Part shown: positions 26,343 to 34,538 of the stretch, piece after piece
How the letters are laid out: each line of letters starts with the position of its first letter
How positions within the stretch are numbered: the stretch's first letter is position 1
The notes under the pieces: model-generated
Databases searched by the model: none
Told to the model about the DNA's origin: nothing
What the model saw: only the letters and a program-made list of their open reading frames with translations
Made by a program: the position numbers and the translations under genes
From: Shinella sp.
GTDB lineage: Bacteria; Pseudomonadota; Alphaproteobacteria; Rhizobiales; Rhizobiaceae
Length of the DNA: 64,000 bases
Assembly: GCA_003248775.1 (NCBI GenBank)
Contig: QFQX01000020.1
Coordinates: 1-64,000 of the forward strand
Direction: 5' to 3'

Positions 26343-27260
26343 ATGGGTTCCGGTCACTCTCACGCTTCAGCAGGTGCAGGCAGGACATCCGGTGGAAACC
26401 ATAAATCACGGCTTGCATGGGCGCTGGGACTGACGACCACGTTCATGGTGGCGGAGGTCGTTGGCGGCCTGTGGACCGGCAGTCTCGCGCTCCTGGCGGA
26501 TGCCGCCCATATGCTGACAGATGCCGGGGGACTCGCATTGGCGCTTATCGCCATTCGTTTCGCGGAGCGGCCAGCGACACCGGAAAAAACCTTTGGCTAT
26601 GTGCGCATGGAGGTTCTGTCGGCTCTGACGAACGCCGTTGTCCTTCTGCTCCTCAGCGTCTACATTCTATACGAAGCCTATGAGCGCATCCTGAGTCCGC
26701 CGGAAATCACGAGCGGTCCCATGCTGGCGGTGGCAATTGCCGGGTTGGTCATCAATCTCGTCAGCATGAAAATCCTGTCTGGCGGCGCTTCCGAAAGCCT
26801 GAATGTCAAAGGCGCCTATTTTGAGGTTCTGGGCGATATGCTCGGCTCACTCGGCGTCATCGTGGCCGCTATAGTTGTGATGACGACCGGATGGACACTT
26901 GCCGATCCGATCATCGGTGCCGGCATCGGCCTTTTCATCGTGCCAAGAACATGGATCCTGCTGAAGAAGGCGGTCCATATCTTGATGGAAGGCACACCCC
27001 CTGAGATCAATCTGGCTCTCGTTGAACAAAAGTTGCTGACAATACCCGGCGTCATCTCCGTGCATGATCTGCATGTGTGGACGATCACATCCGGCCTCGA
27101 CGCGATGAGCGGCCACGTCGTCGTCTCCGACATGGAAAAAGGGAGAGACGTGCTCGCCAGAGCTACGGACCTCATGATGTCCGAATTCAGGATTCGCCAC
27201 CTTACTATTCAGATCGAAGATGAAACCCACCGGATCAGCGAAGACGCGACCGGCTTGTGA
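26343..27260 (+). CDS. Cation diffusion facilitator metal exporter (CzcD-like)
   Basis: Inner-membrane proton antiporter of 305 residues exporting Zn2+, Cd2+ or Co2+. The N-terminus is His-rich (MGSGHSHASAG). Six helices follow; the transport site has HxxxD in DAAHMLTDAG (helix 2) and ExLGD in YFEVLGDMLGS (helix 5). The C-terminal cytoplasmic domain (after EGTPPEINL) contains HDLHVWTITSG, the usual regulatory metal-binding fold. The second of two adjacent ATGs is chosen, as GAGG is 5 bases before it. A MerR-type promoter precedes it, and a small membrane protein gene follows after 16 bp. Confidence 0.95.
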   Translation: MGSGHSHASAGAGRTSGGNHKSRLAWALGLTTTFMVAEVVGGLWTGSLALLADAAHMLTDAGGLALALIAIRFAERPATPEKTFGYVRMEVLSALTNAVVLLLLSVYILYEAYERILSPPEITSGPMLAVAIAGLVINLVSMKILSGGASESLNVKGAYFEVLGDMLGSLGVIVAAIVVMTTGWTLADPIIGAGIGLFIVPRTWILLKKAVHILMEGTPPEINLALVEQKLLTIPGVISVHDLHVWTITSGLDAMSGHVVVSDMEKGRDVLARATDLMMSEFRIRHLTIQIEDETHRISEDATGL

Positions 27261-27276
27261 CACGAACGAGTTTCTG

Positions 27277-27660
27277 ATGAACTACGACCAAATCCCGCCT
27301 TCCCCCCTGCGCAGAGGCCGTGGCTTTCTCTACGGCTTCGCCATTCTTGGAATGGTCGCCTGGTCGCTTGTCATATGGCTTGCTTATATCATGGTCGATC
27401 CGGTTCTTGGCTGGTTCGCCGCGAGCCTGCCAAACCTCATGGACATCGGGAAAGACGCAGCAGTCGCGGCCGGTGGCAAACCGGCGGGAGATATCTTGCA
27501 AACCCTCGGCGCCGAAGGCTTGTTCACGCAGATTGTTCGCCTTCTGCAACTCGTCGCCAAACCCCTCTTGATTGCAATATGGTTGATGGGAATGGCCGCA
27601 CTTGCGCTCCTGCCGGCAGGTGTTTCGCTTGTTGCGCGCCTCCTCTCAAAGCGGCGATGA
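27277..27660 (+). CDS. Small membrane protein co-transcribed with CDF exporter
   Basis: 127-residue protein with two strong membrane segments (about 16-42 and 92-118) and a polar middle containing DIGKDAAVAAGGKPAGD. It starts 16 bp after the exporter stop and belongs to the same transcript. I do not recall a named family with certainty; similar short proteins accompany CDF exporters in related bacteria. A helper in metal efflux is possible but unproven. Confidence 0.65.
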   Translation: MNYDQIPPSPLRRGRGFLYGFAILGMVAWSLVIWLAYIMVDPVLGWFAASLPNLMDIGKDAAVAAGGKPAGDILQTLGAEGLFTQIVRLLQLVAKPLLIAIWLMGMAALALLPAGVSLVARLLSKRR

Positions 27661-27962
27661 TCATCGCTACGCGTTGCGGCCGCTGCAGATCCAGGCGTGT
27701 TTCTTGTTTTGCCGGCTTTCCTGGCGGACACGGCGATAGCGGCTCAGAGTGGAAAACCGTCCTGCGGTGGAGAGCATTTTCCTCGTCGGCTCACGGCTGA
27801 CCGACAATCCGCGATACGGCCTCTGGGCCAGCTTCTCGAATTCTCTCCCACATCAAAATCTGTGTTTGTCACCCCTTGAACCTCTAGTGACTGGAGCTCC
27901 TATGTTCTGTCTGGACGGATACAACAGGTGTGACGTCCTCAATGCTTTCTTGGAGACCAGAA
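27661..27962. other. Intergenic region before zinc-ribbon gene
   Basis: 302 bp with only one recognisable element, the MerR-type promoter at 27876-27906. The preceding ~200 bases hold open frames without ribosome sites. Confidence 0.4.
27876..27906 (+). promoter_or_regulatory. MerR-type promoter of zinc-ribbon protein
   Basis: TTGAAC (27876-27881), 19 bases containing CTCTAGTGACTGGAG, then TATGTT (27901-27906). Predicted transcript start near 27913, giving a ~50-base leader before the ATG at 27963. Strong spacing and dyad match to the other promoters of the island. Confidence 0.75.
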
Positions 27963-28334
27963 ATGACCGAAACGGCTGCGCAAGCAACAGACAGAAGCAT
28001 CGGACTCCTTTGCCCGCTCTGCAGCGTGAACCTTCTTATGAGTGAACGTCAGGGTATCGAGATCGACTATTGCCCGAAATGCCGTGGTGTCTGGCTGGAC
28101 CGCGGCGAACTCGACAAAATCATCGAACGAACCTTGGCAGACGAGCCCCGTTCTGGCAGGGCACAATCCGGCCCGGATCAACGCACTGCTCCACCTCCGC
28201 CGCCCTCTCAGCCGGGATATCACGACAACGATCGTCATGGGCACAAAAGTCATTCCCGTCATGACGACAACCATCATGGCCACGGATATCGGGGAGGAAG
28301 GCACGGTTCGTTTCTGAGCCGATTGTTCGACTGA
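27963..28334 (+). CDS. TFIIB-type zinc-ribbon protein with His-rich tail
   Basis: Cytosolic 123-residue protein. The N-terminal half is a zf-TFIIB ribbon: C17-PL-C20 and C37-PK-C40 followed by RGVWLDRGELDKI, a typical family signature. The C-terminal half is proline-rich, then holds at least ten histidines with aspartates and arginines (HDNDRHGHKSHSRHDDNHH), a likely metal buffer. The ATG at 27963 has GGAG upstream; an ATG at 27930 is less favoured. It is driven by its own MerR-type promoter, so metal stress probably raises it. Role inferred as metal storage or sensing; no enzyme activity is evident. Confidence 0.82.
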   Translation: MTETAAQATDRSIGLLCPLCSVNLLMSERQGIEIDYCPKCRGVWLDRGELDKIIERTLADEPRSGRAQSGPDQRTAPPPPPSQPGYHDNDRHGHKSHSRHDDNHHGHGYRGGRHGSFLSRLFD

Positions 28335-28619
28335 CGCCGGTGTCAGATCGTGGCGCTCCATCTTCGTTGACAATGGCGTGACGGGAGCGCCACCCCCTGG
28401 TTTCGAGAAGTCGCGCCACGATGTGTTCGGCATGGTGGCCTGCGCCGGCCACAGGGGACGAGGCGCGATTGCGCTGCCAGGGTCGGCCGAGACATCGCGC
28501 CAGCGGCGGTCGACCTTGAGGATGTGAGGAATGCCTGGAATGAGAGGCCGATCATCGACGCGCGAAACACCCGGTTGGTTCGCGGGAAGATCAGGCTCTC
28601 TCGACTATTTTGTATTTCT

Positions 28620-29345
28620 TTAGCGCCCGACCTTTGCGCGCCAGGCATCGTACTTCCGCTGGTTCTCGTCCAAAGTGCACGGATACAGGCCGATTATCGC
28701 AGCACCGGCGCGAACTTCCTCCAGCACGAAGTCCTCGAAGCTTTCCATTGCCGAGCATTCGTCTGCGATCTCCTCAGCGAGATGAGCAGGAATTACCATG
28801 ACGCCATCCTTGTCGCCGACGATGATGTCGCCTGGAAAGACGGGCGCATCACCACAGGAGATCGGGACATTGATGTCCAAAGCCTCGTGGAGCGTCAGGT
28901 TGGTCGGGGCAGAAGGCCTGGCATAGTAGGCGGGCATGTTCAGTGCGCCGATACCTTCGGCGTCGCGGAAACCTCCATCGGAGACCACGCCGGCAGCGCC
29001 GCGCAGCGCAAGACGGGTGATGAGGATAGATCCGGCCGTGGCCGCTCGGGCATCCTTTCGGGCGTCCATCACCAGTACATGCCCGGCGGGGCACGTTTCG
29101 ATCGCCACACGCTGCGGATGCACGGGACTCCGAAATACGGAAATCGGATTGCGGTCTTCACGAGCGGGAATGTAGCGCAGCGTGAAGGCTGGTCCCACCA
29201 TATTTTCGTCTTTTGGAGTGACTGGCACGACGCCCTGGATGAATTGATTGCGCAAGCCACGCTTAAAGAGCGCGGTCGCGATCGACGCCGTAGAGACGTT
29301 TTTTAGCTTCGTGCGTACCGTCTCTGAGAATGTCAAATTCGTCAT
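28620..29345 (-). CDS. RraA-family aldolase-like protein
   Basis: Cytosolic protein of 241 residues with the RraA/HMG-aldolase fold. The conserved block GAAGVVSDGGFRDAEG holds the Arg-Asp pair that binds substrate and metal in 4-hydroxy-4-methyl-2-oxoglutarate/oxaloacetate aldolases; GDIIVGDKDGVMVIP is the second family signature. Members with this context are usually class II pyruvate aldolases or decarboxylases rather than RNase E inhibitors. The start is the ATG at 29345; an upstream in-frame Met overlaps the RidA-like gene. Last gene of tctCBA-RidA-RraA, so it probably acts on an imported carboxylate. Confidence 0.88.
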   Translation of the reverse strand: MTNLTFSETVRTKLKNVSTASIATALFKRGLRNQFIQGVVPVTPKDENMVGPAFTLRYIPAREDRNPISVFRSPVHPQRVAIETCPAGHVLVMDARKDARAATAGSILITRLALRGAAGVVSDGGFRDAEGIGALNMPAYYARPSAPTNLTLHEALDINVPISCGDAPVFPGDIIVGDKDGVMVIPAHLAEEIADECSAMESFEDFVLEEVRAGAAIIGLYPCTLDENQRKYDAWRAKVGR

Positions 29346-29394
29346 GGTGTTATCGTGTATCCTGAGATCGGGAAAGGCGATTTGGGTGCTGCCA

Positions 29395-29853
29395 TCAAGG
29401 CTGACGGACGGCTGCGATGAGTTCGATCTCCACGCAGGAGTTGCGGGGAAGTTCGGCGACGCCGACAGCGGAGCGTGCATGACGGCCGCGGTCGCCAAGG
29501 ATGGCTCTCAGCAGGTTTGTTGCAGCGTCCGCGACGCGCGGTTGGTGGATGAAGCCAGGAGCGGATGCGACGAACACGGTGATCTTGAGCATCTGTTCGA
29601 CGTTATCCAGGCCGCCAATTGCGTGTGACAGCGAGGCAAGCGCGTTACGCAAAGACAATTCTGCGGCCTCCTTCGCCTGGTCCAGGGTGACGTCAGCGCC
29701 TACCTTGCCGGGGTGAAGATCAGAATCGCCAGTCTTGGGGACGCTGCCGCTGACCCAGGCCTGACCCCTGTGAACGAGAACCGAGGTATATCCGTAGGCT
29801 GGCGCCTGAAACGCCGGGATCTCGAATCCATTGTAAACAAATGCGTCCGACAT
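29395..29853 (-). CDS. RidA/YjgF family protein
   Basis: Trimeric cytosolic enaminase-like protein of 152 residues. RidA proteins hydrolyse reactive enamine/imine intermediates produced by PLP enzymes; subfamily members in catabolic operons can act on pathway-specific imines. The conserved Arg that binds the substrate carboxylate lies in GRHARSAVGVAELPR. The start ATG at 29853 follows GGAAA; an upstream alternative is only five codons longer. It is placed between tctA and the RraA-like gene. Two PLP lyases that release such imines are encoded in the neighbouring operons. Confidence 0.9.
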   Translation of the reverse strand: MSDAFVYNGFEIPAFQAPAYGYTSVLVHRGQAWVSGSVPKTGDSDLHPGKVGADVTLDQAKEAAELSLRNALASLSHAIGGLDNVEQMLKITVFVASAPGFIHQPRVADAATNLLRAILGDRGRHARSAVGVAELPRNSCVEIELIAAVRQP

Positions 29854-30014
29854 GAAGTTTCCTTTCAATGCAATTGGGTACCCGGCGTCCTCGCCGGATG
29901 TTCTTGACGTTTCTGAGTTCCCGTCCGCCTGCGGACCGGATGTCCTTCAACCGCTGTCAAACGGCAGTGTGTTGCCGCGCGCAAACCTTGCGGCACACGA
30001 TCGCAAATGCCGGT

Positions 30015-31520
30015 TCAAACCTCTGAGAAGATCTCCTTGTTGCGACGGATGCGGGGAAGCATCGCGAGGCCGAAGACGGCGAAGATTATCAGGAGTATCC
30101 CTGCGGATACGGGGCGAGTGACGAAAACCGTCATGTCACCATGCGAGATGACCAGCGCCCGGCGAAAGCTGTCTTCAAGCATCGGTCCCAGAACGACGCC
30201 GAGGATCAGAGGCACGAGAGAGAAGCCAAGTGTCGTAAGCAAGATGCCCAGCGCCGCCAGGATGGACATCAGCACCAGGTTGATTGGATCGTTACTGGCT
30301 GTGAACACTGCGATGCAGGCGAAAACGACGATCGCCGGATAGAGGATAGCCTCGCGGACCGTCAGCAATTTGACCCATATTCCGATGAGAGGATAATTGA
30401 TAATGACGAGCATCAGATTGCCAACGAGCATGCTCGCGATCAATCCCCAGACCAGGCCAGGCTGGGTTATGAACACTTGGGGACCGGGCTGGATTCCCTG
30501 CATGATCATTGCGCCAAGAATGAGGGCAATGACCGGATTGCCCGGAATCCCAAGCGTAAGCAGAGGAATAAACGAAGTCTGTGCTGCGGCGTTGTTGGCG
30601 GCCTCGGGGCCGGCAACGCCTTCAATGGCACCAGTGCCGATCTCTCGGCTGTTCCTTGATACCTTCTGTTCGACAGTATAGGCGGCGAAAGGACTCAATT
30701 GTACGCCGCCGCCGGGCAGAACACCAAGCAGCGAGCCGATGAAGCTACCGCGTAGCGCGGCGGGAAACAGTCGCCGGATAGTGGACCAGTCGATTCCGAA
30801 GCTCCCGATCGACCCGACGCGCTCGCGCTGCAGCGAACTTCCATGGCTGATGCTGGTCATGATCTCGTTCAGGCCGAAGAAGGCCATTGAAACCGCAATA
30901 AGATCGAGGCCATCGGTGAAGGTGCCGAATTCGAAAGTGAAGCGTTGCGCACCGGTCTCGACATCTGTCCCTACCATTCCGAGAAGCAGTCCCAGAATCG
31001 CCATTGCCAAGGATTTGAGCAGTGCGCCACCGCTGAAGAACACACAGGCCAGCAGGCCGAGGATCATCAGCATGGCGTATTCCGGCGCATTGAATGTCAG
31101 CGCAAGGCGCGAAAGGGCCGGAGAGAACAGTGCAATCAGGATCGTGGCAATGATGCCGGCCAGGAGAGAACTGAGTGCAGCCGTGGCAAGAGCCTTGTTC
31201 GCTTCACCGCGACGCGCCATCGCATGCCCGTCGATGGCCGTGAGAACCGAGGTGGATTCCCCCGGTATCTTGCAAAGGATTGCAGTCGTAGAACCACCAT
31301 ATTGGGAGCCATAATAGACCCCGGCAAGCATGATCAAAGACGTTGTTGGTTCAAGCTGGATTGTCAGGGACAGGAGCATCGAGATCGTGGCAAGCGGGCC
31401 GATGCCGGGGAGAACTCCGATCAGCGTACCGAGAAGGCATCCGACGAGAGCGAATAAGAGGTTGGTGGGCTGGAACGCGATCGACAGGCCACCCATCAAG
31501 TTGAGCAAGGATTCGATCAT
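30015..31520 (-). CDS. tctA: Tripartite tricarboxylate transporter, large membrane subunit
   Basis: Inner-membrane protein of 501 residues with about 11-12 helices. It carries the TctA signature near the N-terminus (GVLPGIGPLATISMLL) and a related Pro-Gly segment in the second half (LTLGIPGNPVIALILG). TctA and TctB form the sodium-coupled channel that takes carboxylates from the binding protein TctC. Stop and start spacing to tctB is 3 bp. Length matches the family. The substrate is a di- or tricarboxylate or related acid, not identifiable here. Confidence 0.95.
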   Translation of the reverse strand: MIESLLNLMGGLSIAFQPTNLLFALVGCLLGTLIGVLPGIGPLATISMLLSLTIQLEPTTSLIMLAGVYYGSQYGGSTTAILCKIPGESTSVLTAIDGHAMARRGEANKALATAALSSLLAGIIATILIALFSPALSRLALTFNAPEYAMLMILGLLACVFFSGGALLKSLAMAILGLLLGMVGTDVETGAQRFTFEFGTFTDGLDLIAVSMAFFGLNEIMTSISHGSSLQRERVGSIGSFGIDWSTIRRLFPAALRGSFIGSLLGVLPGGGVQLSPFAAYTVEQKVSRNSREIGTGAIEGVAGPEAANNAAAQTSFIPLLTLGIPGNPVIALILGAMIMQGIQPGPQVFITQPGLVWGLIASMLVGNLMLVIINYPLIGIWVKLLTVREAILYPAIVVFACIAVFTASNDPINLVLMSILAALGILLTTLGFSLVPLILGVVLGPMLEDSFRRALVISHGDMTVFVTRPVSAGILLIIFAVFGLAMLPRIRRNKEIFSEV

Positions 31521-31523
31521 GAG

Positions 31524-31970
31524 TTATGGCCACAAAGCTATGGGTTGCGAAAGGAGCACGACGAATATCAATGCGCAGAAGGCCGACAGCACCAGGAAGC
31601 TGGCGACATCAACGAGTTTCAGTCGTTGCGGGATGGCGCAGCGGGCAAGAAAGGCTGTGGCGAACACAGAAATGACCAGTCCGAGTTTCGTGATGATGAG
31701 ACCGAAAAGTACCGGTGCTGCGCAGATGATTGCGACCACTCGCAGCCTGGGCCAGGGAATTGCCTCCCCTGGCTGAAAGAACGATCGAAGGAAAAAGATC
31801 AATCCGATCACCGCCAGAACGGCGGCCAGCGTAACGGGAAGGAATCCTGGCCCCATCCTTGAGATGGAGCCAAAGGTCAGATCCTTTGAATAGAAACCGA
31901 ATCCCGCAGCCAAAGCGATCAGCAGGAGACCACTCAGCCTGTTTTGATTGTTGACGAGCCCATTTTTCAT
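31524..31970 (-). CDS. tctB: Tripartite tricarboxylate transporter, small membrane subunit
   Basis: Inner-membrane protein of 148 residues with four predicted helices, the usual size of TctB. These subunits are poorly conserved; the assignment rests on length, helix pattern (G-rich first helix LLLIALAAGFGFYS with GPGFLPV after it, a family hallmark) and exact position between tctC and tctA. It is needed for transport but carries no known ligand-binding residues. Confidence 0.9.
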   Translation of the reverse strand: MKNGLVNNQNRLSGLLLIALAAGFGFYSKDLTFGSISRMGPGFLPVTLAAVLAVIGLIFFLRSFFQPGEAIPWPRLRVVAIICAAPVLFGLIITKLGLVISVFATAFLARCAIPQRLKLVDVASFLVLSAFCALIFVVLLSQPIALWP

Positions 31971-32008
31971 GCGGCCAGCTCCTTTCGTTGCCAGTCGTTC
32001 GCCATGGG

Positions 32009-32992
32009 TCAGTCGACGGTAATCTTGTTTTCCGTAGCGATCGCCTTGAACAGCGCCGACTCTGCCCTGATCCGATCCGCGAATGCGTCGGCGCTGAGAT
32101 CAGGAACAGTGTTGCCGATCGCCTCGATCTTCTGCTTGAACTCCGGGGAGTGGATCGCCTCCTGCGCGGCCGCTTTGTAACGCGCGAGCAGTTCCGGTGG
32201 CAGACCCTTCGGAACATGGACGCCGAACCAGTTCGAAATCTGGTCCATCCCTTCGATGCCCGCCTCGCTGGAGGTCGGGACGTCTGGAAGACCAGCATAT
32301 CTCTTCGGGCTCAATACCATCAAAGGCTTGAAGTCGCCCGCAGCGATACCAGTCTGAAGGCTGCCGGGGCCTTCGATCGCGAGTTGAACCTGATTGGAAA
32401 TGAGTTCCGGAAGCAGCGGCGCGGTGCCGCGATAATGCACCGGGTTCATTACGATGTTGGCCTTCTTCTGCAGCAGTTCGGCCAGCAGGTGAGAAAAACT
32501 CCCAATACCGACGGTGCCGAAATTCAGTTTGCCAGGATCGGCTTTCGCAAGCGCGATGAAGTCCTGCATCGTATTGACGCCGGTTTGGGCGTTGGTGGTG
32601 ACGACGAAAACACCTTCGGTCGCCAGAGCCAGATGATCGAGCGCATCGACCGGGTCCTGCTTGTAGCTCCGGCTGATATGTGGATTGACCACGATTTGGG
32701 ACCCGGCGCTGAACAACATCACGCTTCCATCCTTCGGCGCGTCGGTGACGGCCGACACGCCAATATAGCCGGTGGCGCCGGGGCGGTTTTCGACGATGAC
32801 CTGACGTCCGATCTGCTTCCCGAACGGAACGGCAAAAAGGCGTGCCGAGGTATCGGTAAGCCCCCCGGGCGGGACGCCGACAACCAGGCGAACCGGGCCG
32901 GTATCCTGTGCAAGGCTATTGGACTTCGAGGCGAGGATCGCGGCGGCCGCGCCGATGGAGTATTTTCCGAATTGGCGTCTGTTGATGTTCAT
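32009..32992 (-). CDS. tctC: Tripartite tricarboxylate transporter substrate-binding protein (Bug family)
   Basis: Periplasmic receptor of 327 residues. The signal peptide MNINRRQFGKYSIGAAAAIL has the twin-arginine pattern, so the folded protein may use the Tat route. The mature part shows Bug-family motifs: VGVPPGGLTDTSARLFA, VENRPGATGYIGVSAV and FGTVGIGSFSHLLAELL. First gene of tctCBA-RidA-RraA. An element matching the regional GntR operator lies ~90 bp upstream (33080-33100), and the gntR gene is divergent, so the importer is probably induced by its own pathway substrate. Confidence 0.95.
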   Translation of the reverse strand: MNINRRQFGKYSIGAAAAILASKSNSLAQDTGPVRLVVGVPPGGLTDTSARLFAVPFGKQIGRQVIVENRPGATGYIGVSAVTDAPKDGSVMLFSAGSQIVVNPHISRSYKQDPVDALDHLALATEGVFVVTTNAQTGVNTMQDFIALAKADPGKLNFGTVGIGSFSHLLAELLQKKANIVMNPVHYRGTAPLLPELISNQVQLAIEGPGSLQTGIAAGDFKPLMVLSPKRYAGLPDVPTSSEAGIEGMDQISNWFGVHVPKGLPPELLARYKAAAQEAIHSPEFKQKIEAIGNTVPDLSADAFADRIRAESALFKAIATENKITVD

Positions 32993-33494
32993 TTTATTCC
33001 CCTTTTTTGTATCCGGCGACGGGTTGTCCCGCCTCTTTTGCGCCGGCCGGCCTCGTAAGGCCCCGCGCCATACTGCTAAAAGTGTATACCGAATGCAATT
33101 TTATTTTTGCGTTTCGCCAATAATTTCGAGAGTGCGCAAAAAGCGGGCTTGATGCCTAAGTTATGGAGCTTTCATTGTTTTTCTGAGGGTCAACGGAGCT
33201 CGTTAAAGTGCTTGCATATGGCGCTCGCTCCGGTGACGCCCTTCGTGGGGTATGGGCAGCCGCTCGATAGTCCTGTTAGCCGCAACGAGAGCATTGTCGG
33301 GTAAGCCGGCTCAATCGAAAGGCCGGTCGATCTGATCCGGCAGGACAGCTCGCCTTCTGGTGGCAAATGGTTGGCGGTTCCAGCGATTTCCCTTGCTGGA
33401 AAAATGGTGTATGCACTACTCACTCTCTTGAGAGGAGCCTGACCATAATATGAGCTTTAAGAAATCGGTGCAGACCGTCTAAAGTGAGAAAAAA
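32993..33494. promoter_or_regulatory. Divergent tctC-gntR control region with operators
   Basis: 502 bp without genes. AAGTGTATACCGAATGCAAT at 33080-33099 matches the regional GntR operator. A weaker partial site GTGTATGCAC at 33407-33416 lies before the gntR start and could give autoregulation. No repeats or RNA gene seen in the remainder. Confidence 0.6.
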
Positions 33495-34163
33495 ATGCAG
33501 GAAATACAAGAAATTGAACGCAATATTCCGTTGGGGGAGCGCGTTTACGACCTTATAAAGAAAATGATTACCGATGGTGAATTAGAGCCAAGTCAGGCGG
33601 TTCCCGAAAGTGTTCTCGCAAAAAGGCTAGGCGTAAGCCGGTCTCCGGTAAAAGCTGCGCTTACGCGGCTGCAGGAAGACGGCCTGGTTGTCGGCGAGGC
33701 ATGGAAGAAACCCCATGTCGCGCCACTTGACCGGAGATACGTCAACAACGCCTATCAGGTCCGCAAGGCGCTTGACGCACAATGCGCCATTCAGGCGATT
33801 GGCAATATACCTCCCGCACGAATAGAGGAGTATGCCAAGATGCTTGATGAGGCCAAGGTCGGCCTCGAAACAAATGACCCGTCACGTGTCCGCGACGCTT
33901 TTTTCTTCTTCCAACAATTATTGCAGGACTATTGCGACAATGATTTGCTCAGGGGAATGCAAGGAAAGCTCCATGATCATTTGACGCGTATTCGCAATGC
34001 GATTCACAAGTCAGATGACGGTGAGTGGCTCAAGATGGAATATTGGATGCTGCGTGAGCAACTGGATGCACTGCGTGCCCGCGACGCGTCGCGCCTGGTC
34101 ACGACCTTGAACAATCAACACGATCAATTTGTGCGGTGGTTGTTTAGCAACTGGCAGCTTTAG
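33495..34163 (+). CDS. GntR-family regulator with FCD domain
   Basis: Repressor-type regulator of 222 residues. The winged helix (about 10-75) contains VPESVLAKRLGVSRSPVKAALTRL; the all-helical FCD ligand domain fills the rest (VRKALDAQCAIQAI onwards), with histidines and acidic residues suited to a metal-bound carboxylate ligand. It is divergent from tctCBA-RidA-RraA. A recurrent operator in front of that operon, the two catabolic operons at 42 kb, the sRNA candidate and two internal points at 47 kb makes it the likely controller of the 28-54 kb cluster. Which compound releases it is unknown. Confidence 0.92.
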   Translation: MQEIQEIERNIPLGERVYDLIKKMITDGELEPSQAVPESVLAKRLGVSRSPVKAALTRLQEDGLVVGEAWKKPHVAPLDRRYVNNAYQVRKALDAQCAIQAIGNIPPARIEEYAKMLDEAKVGLETNDPSRVRDAFFFFQQLLQDYCDNDLLRGMQGKLHDHLTRIRNAIHKSDDGEWLKMEYWMLREQLDALRARDASRLVTTLNNQHDQFVRWLFSNWQL

Positions 34164-34235
34164 TCTTTGGCCGACTGCAATGCCTGCAGATGCAATTCGC
34201 TTTGAGGAACGCAACAGTATGGCGCGGGATTCTGC

Positions 34236-34269
34236 TTTCAAGCGGTCGAAAATTGTGCATACTGTACGC
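34236..34269 (+). promoter_or_regulatory. Promoter with overlapping GntR operator for small RNA
   Basis: TTTCAA (34236-34241), 17 bases, ATACTG (34259-34264). The operator-like TGCATACTGTACGC (34256-34269) covers the -10, matching the regional GntR site. Predicted transcript start about 34271. Both elements are moderate matches alone; their overlap and the terminator downstream support each other. Confidence 0.45.
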
Positions 34270-34270
34270 G

Positions 34271-34381
34271 GTTGATGCGTTCGACGGTTTTCCTCCCTCT
34301 GAGGTCGCATCGACACCCCCCCTCGGAAGGTTTTCAACCTTCACATCTTGATAGGGCCTCTGGTTTCAGAGGCCCTTTTTT
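34271..34381 (+). ncRNA. Probable trans-acting small RNA (three hairpins, anti-SD loop)
   Basis: About 110 bases downstream of gntR with no reading frame. Hairpin 1 pairs GATGCG (34274-34279) with CGCATC (34306-34311) and exposes the CU-rich TCCTCCCTC in its loop, complementary to Shine-Dalgarno sequences. Hairpin 2 is GAAGGTT-TTC-AACCTTC (34326-34342). Hairpin 3 is a strong intrinsic terminator. This layout is typical of alphaproteobacterial Hfq-type sRNAs that block translation of transporter mRNAs. A promoter overlapped by the GntR operator precedes it, suggesting control with the catabolic genes. Family name uncertain. Confidence 0.55.
34354..34381 (+). terminator. Rho-independent terminator
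   Basis: Perfect 9-bp stem GGGCCTCTG / CAGAGGCCC with a GTTT loop, followed by six T residues. It ends the sRNA candidate and any read-through from gntR. The stretch from here to 34538 contains nothing recognised. Confidence 0.9.
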
Positions 34382-34538
34382 CGTCACCCATGGACCAAGG
34401 GCGTATGGTTCCAAGCGGAACGATCGGAACCACGCGACAAGGCGACGATGCTCGGTGGAGTGTTCTGGAACACTGACCTGATCCCCGAAAACTGGAGGGA
34501 AGCTGGGTCTCCGGTCACTGGCGCCGTTGCGAGTGCAG

